The notes beneath the pieces are model-generated. The model worked only from the letters and a program-made list of their open reading frames with translations. It had not been told where the DNA came from and made no database searches. Position numbers and translations under genes: made by a program. 64,000 nt of DNA, taken from assembly GCA_051530055.1 (NCBI GenBank), contig JBMGUZ010000007.1, positions 19,178 to 83,177 of the forward strand. Direction: 5' to 3'. This DNA comes from Neoechinorhynchus agilis (taxonomy: Eukaryota > Acanthocephala). Shown piece after piece: positions 32,256 to 45,122 of the stretch. How positions within the stretch are numbered: position 1 is the stretch's first letter; the number at the start of each line of letters is the position of its first letter.

Positions 32256-34175
32256 ATGGCGGTTAAAAATCTGCTCGTTCTAATCCTCGGATTAAACTTT
32301 TGTTATGGAACTAATGGACTAAATCGCTGTACACTTCAATACCCAAAATACGATGAAGTATACATTGCGTGCTCAACAGCGATATCAAGCAAATCATTAT
32401 CAAGTGTTTTGAGCAGTATAAGAGGAAATAAAACGATCAATCGAATAACTATAGAATTTGCTTTTTTCGACGACATTGTAAGCAGCCGCGGTCACATCCT
32501 TACAAATGTTAGGGACGTATCTTTATATTGTTGGAGAAATCAATATGTGATTATTACCATCACGAAATTTCTCATGTATAAATTCAGGCATTGTAGAAGA
32601 CTTCAAATCCAAAACGCAAGATTTGGATATATCGAAGATGATGCGTTTGAAGGTTTTGACAATTTGATCGATCTCGATTTGAGTGAAAATAATTTGTGGC
32701 GCTTGGGCTTGAATATGCACGTGGATCTCTGCAATCTTCAATCACTTTACTTGTCGCGTAATAATTTAAGTAATGATTGCCTCAATGTTGTCGAGCAGAT
32801 GAAAAGTTTGAAGGTTTTAGACTTGTCCAATAATTTAATTGAACAATTCTTGTTAACCGGTCAATTCAATTTTGATAGACTGGAAAATTTACAGATAATA
32901 TATAATCCTTTAAATGAGATAAATTTGAGTCGCCTGGCTAAATCTAAGAATCTTACAATCCTGGAACTTTCATACCGAGGAGATTTAAATAAATTGTTCA
33001 AAGAGGAATTTCAATTCGAAAAATTGAAGAAATTTATTGTACACGGTGGAATCGCTCACAGTTTGAATTCAACGATTCTAGCCAGAATGCCAGAAGTCAA
33101 AGCTGTGAAGATTTTCGGCTCAAATCTTGAAGAAGTGCCACGTGGAAACAATCGGACGAAAAAGTTAATTCTAAAAAGAAATCATTTACATATAATTGAG
33201 CATAACAACTTCGATTCGTGGACAAATGTTACCAAATTGGATCTGTCATGGAACAGAATCGTGCAGATACCCAAGAATGCATTTTTTCCGCTGAAAAAAC
33301 TTGAAGTACTTAATCTCGGGCAAAATTTCCTTTTGATCTCGCTTCCGACGGGAATTTTTCGAAACAACGAATTACTTCAAAAACTCATATTATCAAATAC
33401 TAATTTTTATTTTTTCGATGATGATGTTTTTAAAAACGTTAAACATTTACGGTACCTGGACGTATCAAATAACTCGATGACCGGCATTGATGTATATGCA
33501 CTGGGTTCAAAAACGATCGATTATTGTTTGGTAAAAAATAATCCCTTTTTTTATATTCTAATATACGATATCGCTAAAAAGTCTACGGATACATATTTTT
33601 CAATGCGTGCTCTTTCCAAATTTATGCCCGAACCGACACGAGTAGCTGCTGGTGTATACGATTTTGTTGCGGTTCTTGAGGAAACAACGAATTTTACTTT
33701 ACTTAGCTGGAAATACCTTATACGAATACAAGATGTTCGACTCTTTATCCGTGGTAATGCGTCCTCAATCGATTTGAGTTATAATCAGATATCGGAAATT
33801 ACTTACGACGATTTCGAAGACTTGAGAACTCTTGAATTTCTTTGTCTTCAGTTTAATCGGATTCAGAAAATAGCTCCTCGGGCGTTTAGAAATACTCCTC
33901 GGTTAAGAATGCTCGACCTCGCTAATAATCAATTGAAAGATTTAGACGTTATCAACATGTTTTACGGTCTTGATCGACTCTTTTATCTTGGCATTGCAAA
34001 CAATGGATTCTCGATATTTCCATCCCATCACTTGACTGATCTCGGCAATCTAAAAATTCTTAATATTTCCGGCAACCCGATACGCGAATTTTACAGTAAA
34101 CCTTTCAAGGATCATCAATCTTTACAAACAATTGAAATGAATAATACAAATATTGAACTAATTTACGATCTCTAA
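32256..34175 (+). CDS. Secreted leucine-rich-repeat protein, right-arm copy
   Basis: Identical in translation to 10649-12568. The signal peptide starts at the ATG at 32256 (context AAAATGG), and the stop TAA is followed by AT-rich 3' sequence and a dead LINE fragment. Confidence 0.85.
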   Translation: MAVKNLLVLILGLNFCYGTNGLNRCTLQYPKYDEVYIACSTAISSKSLSSVLSSIRGNKTINRITIEFAFFDDIVSSRGHILTNVRDVSLYCWRNQYVIITITKFLMYKFRHCRRLQIQNARFGYIEDDAFEGFDNLIDLDLSENNLWRLGLNMHVDLCNLQSLYLSRNNLSNDCLNVVEQMKSLKVLDLSNNLIEQFLLTGQFNFDRLENLQIIYNPLNEINLSRLAKSKNLTILELSYRGDLNKLFKEEFQFEKLKKFIVHGGIAHSLNSTILARMPEVKAVKIFGSNLEEVPRGNNRTKKLILKRNHLHIIEHNNFDSWTNVTKLDLSWNRIVQIPKNAFFPLKKLEVLNLGQNFLLISLPTGIFRNNELLQKLILSNTNFYFFDDDVFKNVKHLRYLDVSNNSMTGIDVYALGSKTIDYCLVKNNPFFYILIYDIAKKSTDTYFSMRALSKFMPEPTRVAAGVYDFVAVLEETTNFTLLSWKYLIRIQDVRLFIRGNASSIDLSYNQISEITYDDFEDLRTLEFLCLQFNRIQKIAPRAFRNTPRLRMLDLANNQLKDLDVINMFYGLDRLFYLGIANNGFSIFPSHHLTDLGNLKILNISGNPIREFYSKPFKDHQSLQTIEMNNTNIELIYDL

Positions 34176-34413
34176 GAATTTAAAGTGAAGTGTCGATGTC
34201 TTTTTATAATATCTCCTTAACGTCGTATACAAAATGTTAAAGGAACATGAGAATGGACATTCTGAAAACTCTCTTCTCTATTTAGACCTGTGGTGAACAT
34301 AATTTTGGGCAAAAAATACTCGATTTATTTTAAATATTTAGCAAGGTAACCTCACCTCATCTAAAGGGATTTTTCCAGGCGCGAGAATGGAAATACGAAG
34401 TAAAAGCGGAGAT

Positions 34414-35344
34414 TTAATCTCTCAAAGGTTGATGATTAAGACTTCAGCACCATAGCTTTTGATTCCGTCGATCACAATCTTCGCCTTGATACACGCTCTA
34501 AATTTGGCCTTGCCGCCTGGCAAATTAAATGGTTGAAATCCTTCCTAAACAATCGATTACAAATCATCGAAATAGGGAGCATCGCCTCGAATACCCTAGC
34601 AATCAAAAAGGGAATCCCCGAAGGACCGTTCTCTCCTCTATTCTCTTCAGCATTTTCCTGAACGATCTTATTCCATCCTCTTCTTATTCTAAATACTTCT
34701 TTTTATGCTGATGATCTTACAATCATTACACATTCATCGATTCTCAATTACTTCTAACGAGATTTCTCACATTCAAGCATTGTCTTACCCTTAACTAAGT
34801 GCTTGGAAATCGCCCCCTCAATCTCAAATAGCCTTTCCGATCAGCAACTTCTTCGTTTTTCTATCAATCGCGTCTCCTCTGTTCGTATACTTGGTCTTTA
34901 TTTTCAAGAAAATCTAAAGTAGGACAAGCACACATCAATTTCGTTGCACAAAGGGCCCATTAAACTCTATCTTCTTAAACGCCTTCGATTCCTTGGATTA
35001 TCATCCAAAGACTTTAAGTACTTTTATGTCGGCCATCCTTCGAACGCTCATCTACGCGCATATCCAACGTTTTGAAGTTGTTCTTCTAAACTATTCAAAA
35101 AAATTAATACAATTAACAAGAGAGGTGCGCTCTAATCTTCTCCGCCGAACTCATACTCTTTAATCTTTCAAAAGTACTCAATTCATTCTCTTCGTTCCCA
35201 CACTTACAACACTTGCGTCGCCCCAACTACATTTTCCATCCTTTTAGTTCCTCGCTAAAATCTCTACCTTCGCTCCTTCGTCTCCACTGCTCAATCCTCC
35301 AAATGCGAATTGATTTGGATTAAAGAGTGGAAAACAACACCGAT
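34414..35344 (+). mobile_element. LINE RT fragment, right copy
   Basis: Mirror of 9480-10410; the YADDLTI motif C reads in the forward direction near 34705. Confidence 0.8.
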
Positions 35345-35892
35345 CAAAGTTGTTTAAAATTTACAAGATTTACCGGATACTTAAAGTACGAATTTCGGTT
35401 ACTTGTGCTTTTTTTAAATAAAATGTGCTTGTATAAATAATATTTTACAAGATTTTAAGAATAATCGCATCCTTGTGCTTCATTCGGACTTTATGAAAAT
35501 TAAAAGAATTGAACTTTCGCAATTGAAGCGATAACGTTGAATTCTTTACGCGATTACATTGAACTTTTTACTGAACGACAGTAGATCAATAAAAATGTAA
35601 AAAATATTTTTATTTCGCGGATTGATACGTTCTTGGCAAATTACGAGCCAATAACGGCAATAAAAAAAGGTTTTTACGGTGCACAAAAATTGAGTCAACA
35701 ATTCAATCTTTAAACAATAAAAAATTGTATCTATAATAAATATCGTGCAAAAGAGAATACCGATGGTTAAGAAAAAGTGGATCAAATCGAACTGACAAAA
35801 GGCTGTTATTCAAATATTTAAATAAAGCGTCGTATTATTTGTTTGTCCTGTATAAATGCACTTGTAATATCCTACAAATGGCGTTCATTTTT

Positions 35893-36063
35893 TTATTTTC
35901 CTTGATATTTAAAAGATTTTCCTCTAAATTGCTGACTTGGAAAGTCTTTCTTTATTGGATCTCCGTACTTAAGCATTATGATTTTATGAGCAAACGTTTT
36001 CCGCGCTCTTCTCAGCCCGATGTCGATTTCCGAATTTGGTGGTCTTTTTGAAAGCTCAAACAT
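35893..36063 (-). CDS. Possible 56-aa basic protein, right copy
   Basis: Mirror of 8761-8931, with ATG at 36061-36063. Confidence 0.35.
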   Translation of the reverse strand: MFELSKRPPNSEIDIGLRRARKTFAHKIIMLKYGDPIKKDFPSQQFRGKSFKYQGK

Positions 36064-36517
36064 GTCGACTATTTATTCTGTTTGTTTGAATCGAATCTGC
36101 TTTTTGTATTCAACTGACACAATTGATCTCCCTCGATGAATCTCATCAGCTGATCAGATTAATTTCTTTAGTTAATTGACAATTTCGGCTCTCTCTTTTT
36201 CCTTACTTTAAACAAAACGAAGTGTTTACTACTCGCTATTTACCATTTGGATCTATTTTGTTTTTGAAAACGCAACTTATTGCTAGGAAAAGGTTATCGA
36301 CATAAAATCTTTGTGGTCTCCTAAGGAAAATCGGTGGATTATCGTAAATTTGTAATTCCTTTCGAGAATATTAAGGAATCCATACTTAAAGTTGAAAGTT
36401 TTCTTACTATTCCTTCTTCTTATAAAAGCTTTAAATAATTCTAAATTTATTTCCTAACGAGTGTGTGACTTTGTCGTCGTAATCCGAGGAAAATGCGTCC
36501 CTTTTTGAAGGCTTAAG

Positions 36518-37174
36518 ATGTCCTCCAACGATGAGAAAACCAAAAGACAACTGAACAGCGTTTGGCGGGACGTCCTCGAACGAGAAGCCGTTGAGAACAC
36601 GACAAATCGAATGGATCTTCTCAAAGTGAGCGTTCGCCATGCCACTTGGAAGGACTATGACAATTTGCCGAGATTTCAAGATTTTAATGTTCACGACAAC
36701 CGCCCAATCGTTAGTTATTCGGACCTTCGATGTAAGAACAAAGGGAATTTTCAACAAAAACAATTGCTGTGCAAGAAGATTATTGATGAACTCAATGAAC
36801 CAAATCACTCATTAATTGAACGATGTGTAAGATTTGGGGGAGTAAAAGTTTGTGAGAAGCTGCTGGCAAAAACAAACGAAATTCAAGAAAAGGGAGGAAT
36901 GCTTACGATAAATAAAAGCAGACAGCGGACTCCTGGTGGAGTTTTTCTCTTTTTGATGTCTAATACGAAAAGAATATCCCAGAAAGCTCGTACAAAGATC
37001 TTCGCTAATGATGATCTCAAGATGAATGGAAATAATGCCAATAAATCATCGCAGAATTCAGCTGATTCTGAAATCGAACGTCTCGCATTGTCTAGATTCG
37101 ATATTGGCGATATCGCCGATGCTAACACTAGAGATTCAGGTGAAGAAATGGAAGTGGATAGTCCGGATGAGTAA
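36518..37174 (+). CDS. PHAX: PHAX-like snRNA export adaptor, right-arm copy
   Basis: Identical in translation to 7650-8306. The ATG follows an in-frame stop closely upstream (GGCTTAAG), so a longer N-terminus would need a separate upstream exon. Confidence 0.88.
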   Translation: MSSNDEKTKRQLNSVWRDVLEREAVENTTNRMDLLKVSVRHATWKDYDNLPRFQDFNVHDNRPIVSYSDLRCKNKGNFQQKQLLCKKIIDELNEPNHSLIERCVRFGGVKVCEKLLAKTNEIQEKGGMLTINKSRQRTPGGVFLFLMSNTKRISQKARTKIFANDDLKMNGNNANKSSQNSADSEIERLALSRFDIGDIADANTRDSGEEMEVDSPDE

Positions 37175-37388
37175 TAAGCGCAAAGTCCTGTTTGAGTGCT
37201 TGAAACATCATTGGTTATCAAAGCACCAGTATTTATATAATTCATTTGATGATAATTTTTTGTATGTCGTTCTCGTATATTTTTATATTAAATTCTTTAT
37301 TATAAGTTAAGTTTGGCATGTGTGAAATTACCTATCTCGTTCGAAATTTAACCATTTTATTTTCTTTAAAAATAAGATTAATAATGGG

Positions 37389-37958
37389 CTACCGCTGAGG
37401 CATGGCTCCAGAGTTTTTTAGGAATTTCTTAAGTACCCGGGAAATATTTTTCTGGACTTTCTTTTTGCTAAAATGCTTCAGATTCTTCGTCTTTAGCTCC
37501 TGAAGGAGTGCTTCTGTTTCGCCCATAAAATTATAAAATTTGGGATAGTCTTCTGTCATTTTCCATAAAACAATTTCCATTCCTCGTTCGTATTTGTCAC
37601 AACGCTTTTTCATTTTCCGTTTTTCCATTAAGTAATTGTTTGGAGCGCGCAGGTAGGGAATGTTTTTAAATTCGTGGATATACCGTAGCAATAATTTTAA
37701 AATTTTCTTATAGATTTTCGCCTTATACGTTTTCTTTTGCTTTTTAGTCCGTCTTTTGTTGTTTTTGAGCACTGCCAACCCGCATACTCCCTTCAGTTTA
37801 TTACATTCCGTTTGTAGCTTGGAAATACCTTCCGCCATTAGCTTGTACAATTGATGGTACTGATAAACATAATCCTTGTAGTTATTGTACCTTCCACCAC
37901 ATGAATTGATATGACGGGTCATTGTATAATTGACGAACGGTTGGCGAATTGCAGACAT
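37389..37958 (-). CDS. Lysine-rich 189-aa protein, right copy
   Basis: Mirror of 6866-7435; converges on PHAX as in the left arm. Confidence 0.5.
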   Translation of the reverse strand: MSAIRQPFVNYTMTRHINSCGGRYNNYKDYVYQYHQLYKLMAEGISKLQTECNKLKGVCGLAVLKNNKRRTKKQKKTYKAKIYKKILKLLLRYIHEFKNIPYLRAPNNYLMEKRKMKKRCDKYERGMEIVLWKMTEDYPKFYNFMGETEALLQELKTKNLKHFSKKKVQKNISRVLKKFLKNSGAMPQR

Positions 37959-38893
37959 TACCTTAACGAACAAATGTGGGCGAACGTACAAGTGTCCGAA
38001 TTTCTTACAATTATCTGAGGAATCCCAGGCTTCTGGCCCATTTTATCGTATTAACAACCTCGTTGATGAACAAAGCATCTACTTAAAACGTTGTTTCTAT
38101 GGTTATAATATTTAAAATTTTAAATTTAATGTTTTTATTTGGATCTTCCTTAAAATCATACTCTCAAGCATGAATCTTCTTATTGAAAACCAACTTAAGT
38201 ACACCAATGTTTAAAGTTTCAATCCACTATACAAAATTGTTCAATGGTAGTAAAGCATCTCACTTAAAATTCCTTTCCTAGAAGCGCTTGAATCTAAATA
38301 AAATCAACATTCAATATTGTTCGTTGGGAAAACAGCTTACTGCGAACTTTCAAAAGCTCTGCTCATTGCTTGACGGAAAAAAGGTTACGCTGTCGATACT
38401 TCTTCTTATCCGATCTATTAAATAATGCAAATTTCCTAAAAATTTTACAAAATGGCCTTTTAGACGTCAGTTTCAAGTGGGGGCGAAAAATTGATATTAG
38501 TTCCGTTCTAGAATTCTAAATTTTTGGGCGTTATACGCCTATATCCAATCACCACAAACATTAAGAATCTTTAGAAATTTAGGCAATAATGTTTGAACTT
38601 GGTCAAATCAAAATTCCACCTTTTTTTTGCAATAGCATGATTTTGAGATATTTCGAGACCTGAAAAATAGTCCACTTCGCCAATAGCGGCTAAGTTGTTT
38701 AAAAGTGGCAGCGATGTAGTGATCTTTTCCTGATTTACGAGGTCGTATTGATTTGTTCTGAATGGATTTATGGAATCGATTGCAGCCGTTCGACTCCTTT
38801 CAATCTTTAAGCATTGGTTGTCGCAAGTCGTTGTCACTGCAGGAGTCTTTAAAATATAAATGGACGCCGAGCGCCGTGATAAGGACAATTGAT

Positions 38894-39347
38894 AATTCAA
38901 TTTTAGTCAATCCCTTTCTTGTCCGGCTTTTTTATTTAGGCATAAAGCCAAACCAATTACATCAGAGAAGTGATATAACCACATAGTCTCTAATGCACGG
39001 TTAAGAGTTTGTACATTCCTCCGGATCCTCAGATACCTCCAGGAGGCGGGACTCATCAGTGAGTTTCCTCCCTTCAACGAGGTATTTCGTCCCCTTTGGC
39101 TGTGCGTCATTGGAGGGGACGAAATATCGCTGAAGGGAGGAAACTCACTGATGAGTCCCGCCTCCTGGAGGTATCTGAGGATCCGATGTACAAACTTTTA
39201 ACCGTGCATTAGAGACTATGTGGTTATATCACTTCTCTGATGTAATTGGTTTGGCTTTATGCCTAAAAAACTAAGTCGGACAAGAAAGGGATTGACTAAA
39301 ATTGAATGATGATAACAATACCGGCTTGCCAGTAAAACTTAAAAAAA
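38894..39347. mobile_element. Inverted dimer of SINE-like repeat, right copy
   Basis: Mirror of 5477-5930, including the flanking target-site duplication. Confidence 0.8.
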
Positions 39348-39819
39348 GGACAATTGATGTTAGTTTTACAATAATGATCTGCATTTAGGTAGTATTCGTG
39401 CGCGAGAGTCAGTTTTGTATCGAAACGAAAGGCGTATTTTAGTTGCAAACGAAATCTGTCCGTTTCCATCAAAAGTAAGAGGTCTTGCAGAATAGAACGA
39501 TTTTTTCGATCTTAATATATAAAGTCTTATTAAGTTAAGAGAAAATGTTACACGGTAAAATAACTAATGAAAAATTCAAATCTGGTACGAAGAAGCGGAA
39601 GGGCGTGATCTTTAGGAGCAAAGTTGGCGAAAATGAAAGCTGTATCATACGAAGAGCTGGTTTGTAAATATAGATGAAATTTAAAGAATAACGCCAGGAG
39701 GAATAGAACATTGAGACGTTTTATAAACTTAAATTATGTGATAAACGATTTTTAACTTTTTTATTGCAAAATGTTCTGAGCGTTACTGCCTTCAGTCGAG
39801 TAAAGTAAAATTCCTAGAA

Positions 39820-40128
39820 ATGATTAATAATGGAAAATTAGGAAATATAAATTATATTCAAACATCCGGATATAAGAGGGCATTTTATCGGTCACCTTCA
39901 CGGAACAACACCGAGGATTTTGACGAGCGTAACGAATCTTCATATGATTATCGGTATAACCTTGATTCGACATTACTAGTAGTTTTCAACCTTTTTTGTT
40001 GTCACGAAACAAACTTAGTTTGGGATGACGATCCCACCTTAGAAAACCAAAATATACATGGAATAAATGTCATTCCTGTTCTTATTACAATTAATTTGAT
40101 GGTTTATTTGCCATCAATAGGCAACTAA
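39820..40128 (+). CDS. Hypothetical 102-aa protein, right copy (weak)
   Basis: Mirror of 4696-5004. Confidence 0.2.
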   Translation: MINNGKLGNINYIQTSGYKRAFYRSPSRNNTEDFDERNESSYDYRYNLDSTLLVVFNLFCCHETNLVWDDDPTLENQNIHGINVIPVLITINLMVYLPSIGN

Positions 40129-40207
40129 AGTCCATGAGTCGATTATTTCGCTGCTTACATTATTCCCTCAATATTGAATCTACTTTTAAAATTCAACATA
40201 GTGTCCT

Positions 40208-40478
40208 TTAGGCGAGGTTCTGATTAATGGAATCTAGAACCTGTTTTAATTCAGTGGAGGGCAATTTGGGGAAGGGATCCGGGTAATGAATTTTAGAGGA
40301 AAGGGAGGAAAGGAAGTTTTTGCGGGTAACAAGTATTTTGTTAGCCAGTGCTAATTGTAAACGGGGAAAGTCTGGGTGGTTATTGCGATGGGCTTTAGAT
40401 GTTTGCTTTTGAAGGAGTTTCAAGATGGGGGAATATCCATAGTGGGCCACGGTTGGAGATTCCAATGAATTTCTGCCC
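40208..40478 (-). mobile_element. LINE fragment, right copy
   Basis: Mirror of 4346-4616. Confidence 0.7.
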
Positions 40479-40739
40479 TTCGGAGTAGAGACGTATGGAG
40501 CGCTTAGTAGCTCGGAACTCACTCTGCTCCAGGATGTCTCGAAGAAATTGAGAGAAACGACCGGCGACGCACGAGCAGGTGTATTCCTGCGACAAAATAT
40601 CTCGTTCGCATTACAACGAGGCAATGTTGGTAGCGTGATAGCGACAGCCGAGGAAGGAGAGAAGCTCCAATTTCGCGGACGGTGGTGATTGTATAAGAAC
40701 TAACAAATAAACGTTCTTTTTTTACACACCTCACAACAA
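40479..40739 (+). mobile_element. R2-like LINE 3' end, right copy
   Basis: Mirror of 4085-4345; ends AACAAATAAACGTTC followed by a T tract. Confidence 0.75.
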
Positions 40740-40798
40740 CAAGGAGAATTTATTCAGCGTATCAGCGTCGGAGGATATTTGTGTCAGATGTGTATGTT

Positions 40799-41824
40799 AG
40801 ATGTCCATCGATCTCAACGTCGCAGGCAAAAAATCCTTTGGAAACCCAGGATTGTGGCAATGAGTCAATGTGCCTGAAAAACGTTTGAATAAAAAGTTAC
40901 TTGTGTTCGGGAGAAAAAAAACAAGGCTGGAGATAACCCAAGTTTTCCAAACAGTTCTTGCGTTATTAAAAATCAGTCCCAATTTATAGGCACGAGTTGC
41001 TTTCGATTTGGCTACTTTTAAAAGTTTTTTCATTTGAGTAATGTCTGTCCTAGGGGATAAATTGACTGTGCTCGTGTGTCCGAGAATACGTAGCTTGTTG
41101 GGCATAAAATAGTTGTTCGATAAGGATTGAGAATTGTCGGATAAAAGTGAAGAAAAGAATAGTTCGAAGTTTCTGCGTATTCGGCTTGAGCGGGTCTTAA
41201 TGATCAATTTTGTTTTTATTAAATTAAGAGAAAGATTTATTGTACGTTGGCGAATCCTGTCCCCGGTGTTGTCGTTACTCATTTATTTGAGAAATATTTC
41301 GCGAGGTTTTCCTTGCCTCTTCAGTCTCTATTGCTTCTCGAATATTTAAAAACTTACAAGCAATGGAGACTGAAGAGGCAAGGAAAACCTCGCGAAATAT
41401 TTCTCAAATAAATGAGTAACGTCAACACCGGGGACAGGATTCACGAACGTACAATCAAATTCACCCCAAGGACAATGATATATGGCAGAAAGATTTATGT
41501 GAGGTAGTATGGTGTTTAGATACTCTATGGATTGTTCCATTAAAAGTTTCAGCCCGGCTGCCCTATGAGATTTCATCACAAAACTGATTTCATCTGCATA
41601 ACAAATCATAGATGAATTAAGAGGATAATTTTGTACAGTGTATTGAGAGGCTAAAAGGAATAAAATAGGGGAGATCTGCGATCCTTGTGGAACACCGTTA
41701 ACGGGGTAATAAAACGTCTTGCCAGCATCATCATCGCAATAAAAAGCTTTCGAGAAAAGGGTATTATGAATCCTGGCAATTAGGTTATGTGGAACACTGA
41801 AATATTCCAACATTTCGCCGGGAA
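40799..41824 (-). mobile_element. LINE RT fragment with local palindrome, right copy
   Basis: Mirror of 3000-4025; the local inverted repeat is at 41240-41453. Confidence 0.8.
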
Positions 41825-41833
41825 GGATGGCTG

Positions 41834-42440
41834 AATCGCAGTTGAAGAAAGTAAGCGCCTTTGAGGTAGATGAAATGAGTGGAATTTCATTTAGTTTAGG
41901 AGGGAGGCTACGAATATTGGAGTAGATTACGATTACAAATGGGATTTCTGATTTTGGTAAATCGGGGGTGGGAATGAGGGAAATTGAGGTTGCATTGTAC
42001 GTCGATTGTGGTAAATTAAAGGAGGAATCGTTAAAAGTTGCCGATCAAAAGGATTGATTATCCCAAAGAGAGAATTCCGGGGGTGAATCGAAAATTTGTA
42101 CGGCAATGATAAGAGCGAGTTTTGAATTTTGAATTGATGTGGATCAACTATCATTGGACGGGCAGATTTATTGGGTTTTTTTGTTTGTGTTGAGTGATAA
42201 TTATTTACTTGTTTTAGAGAAAGAGAGTTTTTAATGTGAAAGGACGTAGAGATTGAAATATATGGGTTTTAGGGTGCTGGTGCAGTTGACGTAGTCAAAG
42301 AAGTTGGGGAGTCGCTTCCTTTTCGATTTTTTGGGATGTATTGGATGTTCTGGGGTGTTCGCAAAAATGAGGTCTGGGTTGAGTTTGGAGGGCCGGTGGA
42401 AGGATTCGATGATGAGTTCTTATATGGTAGATACGAAAAG
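41834..42440 (-). mobile_element. LINE fragment, right copy
   Basis: Mirror of 2384-2990. Confidence 0.75.
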
Positions 42441-42442
42441 AA

Positions 42443-43528
42443 AGTTATAATAAAAACACGTTTATTGTTTAAAACACAAAGAATAAGAGGGCCCATCTAC
42501 CTTTGGGTCCTCGTAAGCATTCGAGTTCGCAGTTGTTCCAAAAAAAGCGCACCCGTTGGGATGATAATATCCAGTCGAGTTATGTCGGTTCCGGTGATAA
42601 TATCTGGTCGGAGGGATGTCTCATAAAGTCGGGCGACGTTCGTTCGGGTGAGAATTTGTCAATACGTTCGAGAATATCCGGCTTCAACTCTAACACTTTC
42701 CTAGCCAACTTCAGAAAAATGTCGCATGTTACTAAGTTTGCGGCCGTTTCAGATGAAGAGCACGGTCTAAAAAAGAATAATATCCACACTGAAAGTGGTT
42801 ATCTAGCACAATAATCGCCTTGAGTTTACTGTTTCGAAATCTCTAAGTACGTCGAATGCTCTTGTATACAAATTAAACCATTTTGCTCATCACGTCATGA
42901 CTTGATGTTTTAAATAGAAGACAAGAAACAAAAGCAAAGTTGAGAACCATCGTGGTTTTTTATTTTATTTAGCATAAAATGATTCGTCAACAACAGTCCA
43001 CGTATTTTTGAAGAATTTAGCCTTTATAATAACACGTTTATTGAAAATACAAAGAAAGGTTTAGGAGGAGCCATGTATCTTTGGGTCTTCATCCGTTAAT
43101 ATTGGTATATGCAGTCGAGGGATGTCCGTTCTGGTGATAATATCTGGTCGGAGGGATGTTTATTCAGGTAGGAACTATCCAGTCGAGGGAGGTTTGTTCG
43201 GGTGAGAATGTGTCCGTTCGTTTGAGAATATTCGGTTGGGTTGGAAGGTCTGTTCTGGTGGTAATATCTGATCGGGGGGATGTCTATTCGGGTGGGACTA
43301 TCCAGTAGAGGGAGGTTTGTTCGGGTGAGAATATCCGGTTGTGGGAATTGACGCTTATTGCTCACAGGAGCGCTTGTAAGGTTGGTCTTTCCTGATTTGG
43401 CAGCATAGAAAAAGGAGCGTAGATTTAGAGAGGTGCGAGGTTGATGGAGGATGAAACGAATTAGGATTACGAGTGTTATGCTCGTGTGAAAAGGGAGCGA
43501 TAAATTGTAGAAATTGTGGTTGTAGGGT
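42443..43528 (-). mobile_element. Two LINE 3' ends with minisatellite-like UTR, right copy
   Basis: Mirror of 1296-2381. Confidence 0.6.
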
Positions 43529-43676
43529 CCTTTTCAGACAACCGAAGAAAAGCTTCCTGACGAAGACGCAAGGCGTCGAAAATTTGAAGCAATAAACAAA
43601 TAAAACACCCATTTTCCGTTCGATAATAAATCTCGAATAAACATGAGGGTGTTGGGAAAAGAGGCTTTAGATAATA
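43529..43676 (+). mobile_element. Short retroelement end with hammerhead-like hairpin, right copy
   Basis: Mirror of 1148-1295. The motif CTGACGAA-GACGC-AAG-GCGTC-GAAAA lies at 43557-43582 on the + strand. Confidence 0.45.
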
Positions 43677-44823
43677 TCTTTCCTCAGAATCATTTCAGGT
43701 TATGACATCCGAGAAGATTTGGCAGCATAGAAAAAGGAGCGTAGATTTAGAGAGGTGCGAGGTTGATGGAGGATGAAACGAATTAGGATTACGAGTGTTA
43801 TGCTCGTGTGAAAAGGGAGCGATAAATTGTAGAAATTGTGGTTGTAGGGTTACGAGGCGTTTTGATTGTTTTATGAAAATAGCATCAAGGCATTCGGTGA
43901 GAGGGGGAGTGTCAGTTGTACAAATTTTAGATGCTATTTTTTGAAGAATTTCAAGACGACGGATTAGCGATTTGGGAAGGTTGCAAAATATGGGATAACC
44001 GTGGGTGAGGTGTGGTAAAATAAAGCAGAAGTAAAATTTGTAGAGATCGGTTGAAGGGATTAATAAATGTCGGGGGCGTCTGAGGAGATAAATTTTAAAA
44101 GTGTTGTGCTTGAGGAAGAGTGATGTGCGAGTCCCATTTCAAATTTGATTAAAATTGGAGACCAGAATTCTTAAGTAAGTGACTCGTAGGATGTCATTTA
44201 GAAGATCAAGGGATGATGTGGGGTTGCGGGAGAGAAGGGATCATTTCGAAGCATTTAGATTTTTTTAAAGTTTTACTGGCAAGCCGGTATGTTATGATCA
44301 TTCAATTTTAGTCAATCCCTTTCTTGTCCGGCTTTTTTTATTTAGGCATAAAGCCAAACCAATTACACCAAAGAAGTGATATAACCACATAGTCTCTAAT
44401 GCACGGTTAAAAGTTTGTACATCGGATCCTCAGATACCTCCAGGAGGCGGGACTCATCAGTGGGTTTCCTCCCTTCAGCGGTATTTCGTCCCCTTTGGCT
44501 GTGCGTCATTGGTGGTAGAGGAATTGAGATCGAGTTTGTAATTGGTGCAGAAATCTTTTATATGTGTGATTCCGTTAGGTTATGGAGTGGGCTCAGGGGG
44601 CAAGGAGAGGGATTAGAGGTTAAGGAGAGGGAAAGTAAGGAGCTTGTATCTCCTGTTAGGAAAGAGGGAGGCTACGAATGGTTAAATAAAAGTTACTTTG
44701 AGGAGACGTATTCTCGGGTTAAAGGGATTTTTGGACTGTTGGCGGGGGAGGAATAGTAAGGTGAATGTCAGGGAAAAGTAGTTGCCCAACAGGAAGGATT
44801 TAGTGGCGATGGGATTTATATCC
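43677..44823 (-). mobile_element. LINE fragment with nested SINE-like repeat, right copy
   Basis: Mirror of 1-1147; the nested SINE-like unit is at 44256-44513 on the - strand. Confidence 0.75.
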
Positions 44824-45122
44824 TCGATGTCGAATTCAGAGCGGCGAGAGATGTTTAAAAATTCAGCATAGTACAGTGAGATTTACAGTGTACAAAAAAT
44901 GCCGTTGAGGGCTGTTATTCACCGTTTACGAACGACTTCAACGGAAAAGCAAAACACCCCCGAGGTTGAAAACCACTGGACTAGTCCGCATTTCATATGA
45001 CTTGATATTTTACGAAAAACTCATGAAGGACATCGTGTCCAAAGAAAATGAATTTATTGGCTCATGTAAACTCAAACAGACAAAAGGATTTTTTGAGATG
45101 ACCAATGAATTCCACAAATTAG
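44824..45122. other. Right edge of palindrome and thioredoxin 3' flank
   Basis: The first ~30 bp (TCGAATTCAGAGCGGCG) still match LINE sequence near 51060 in reverse, so the palindrome edge lies inside a LINE. The rest shows no gene. Confidence 0.5.
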
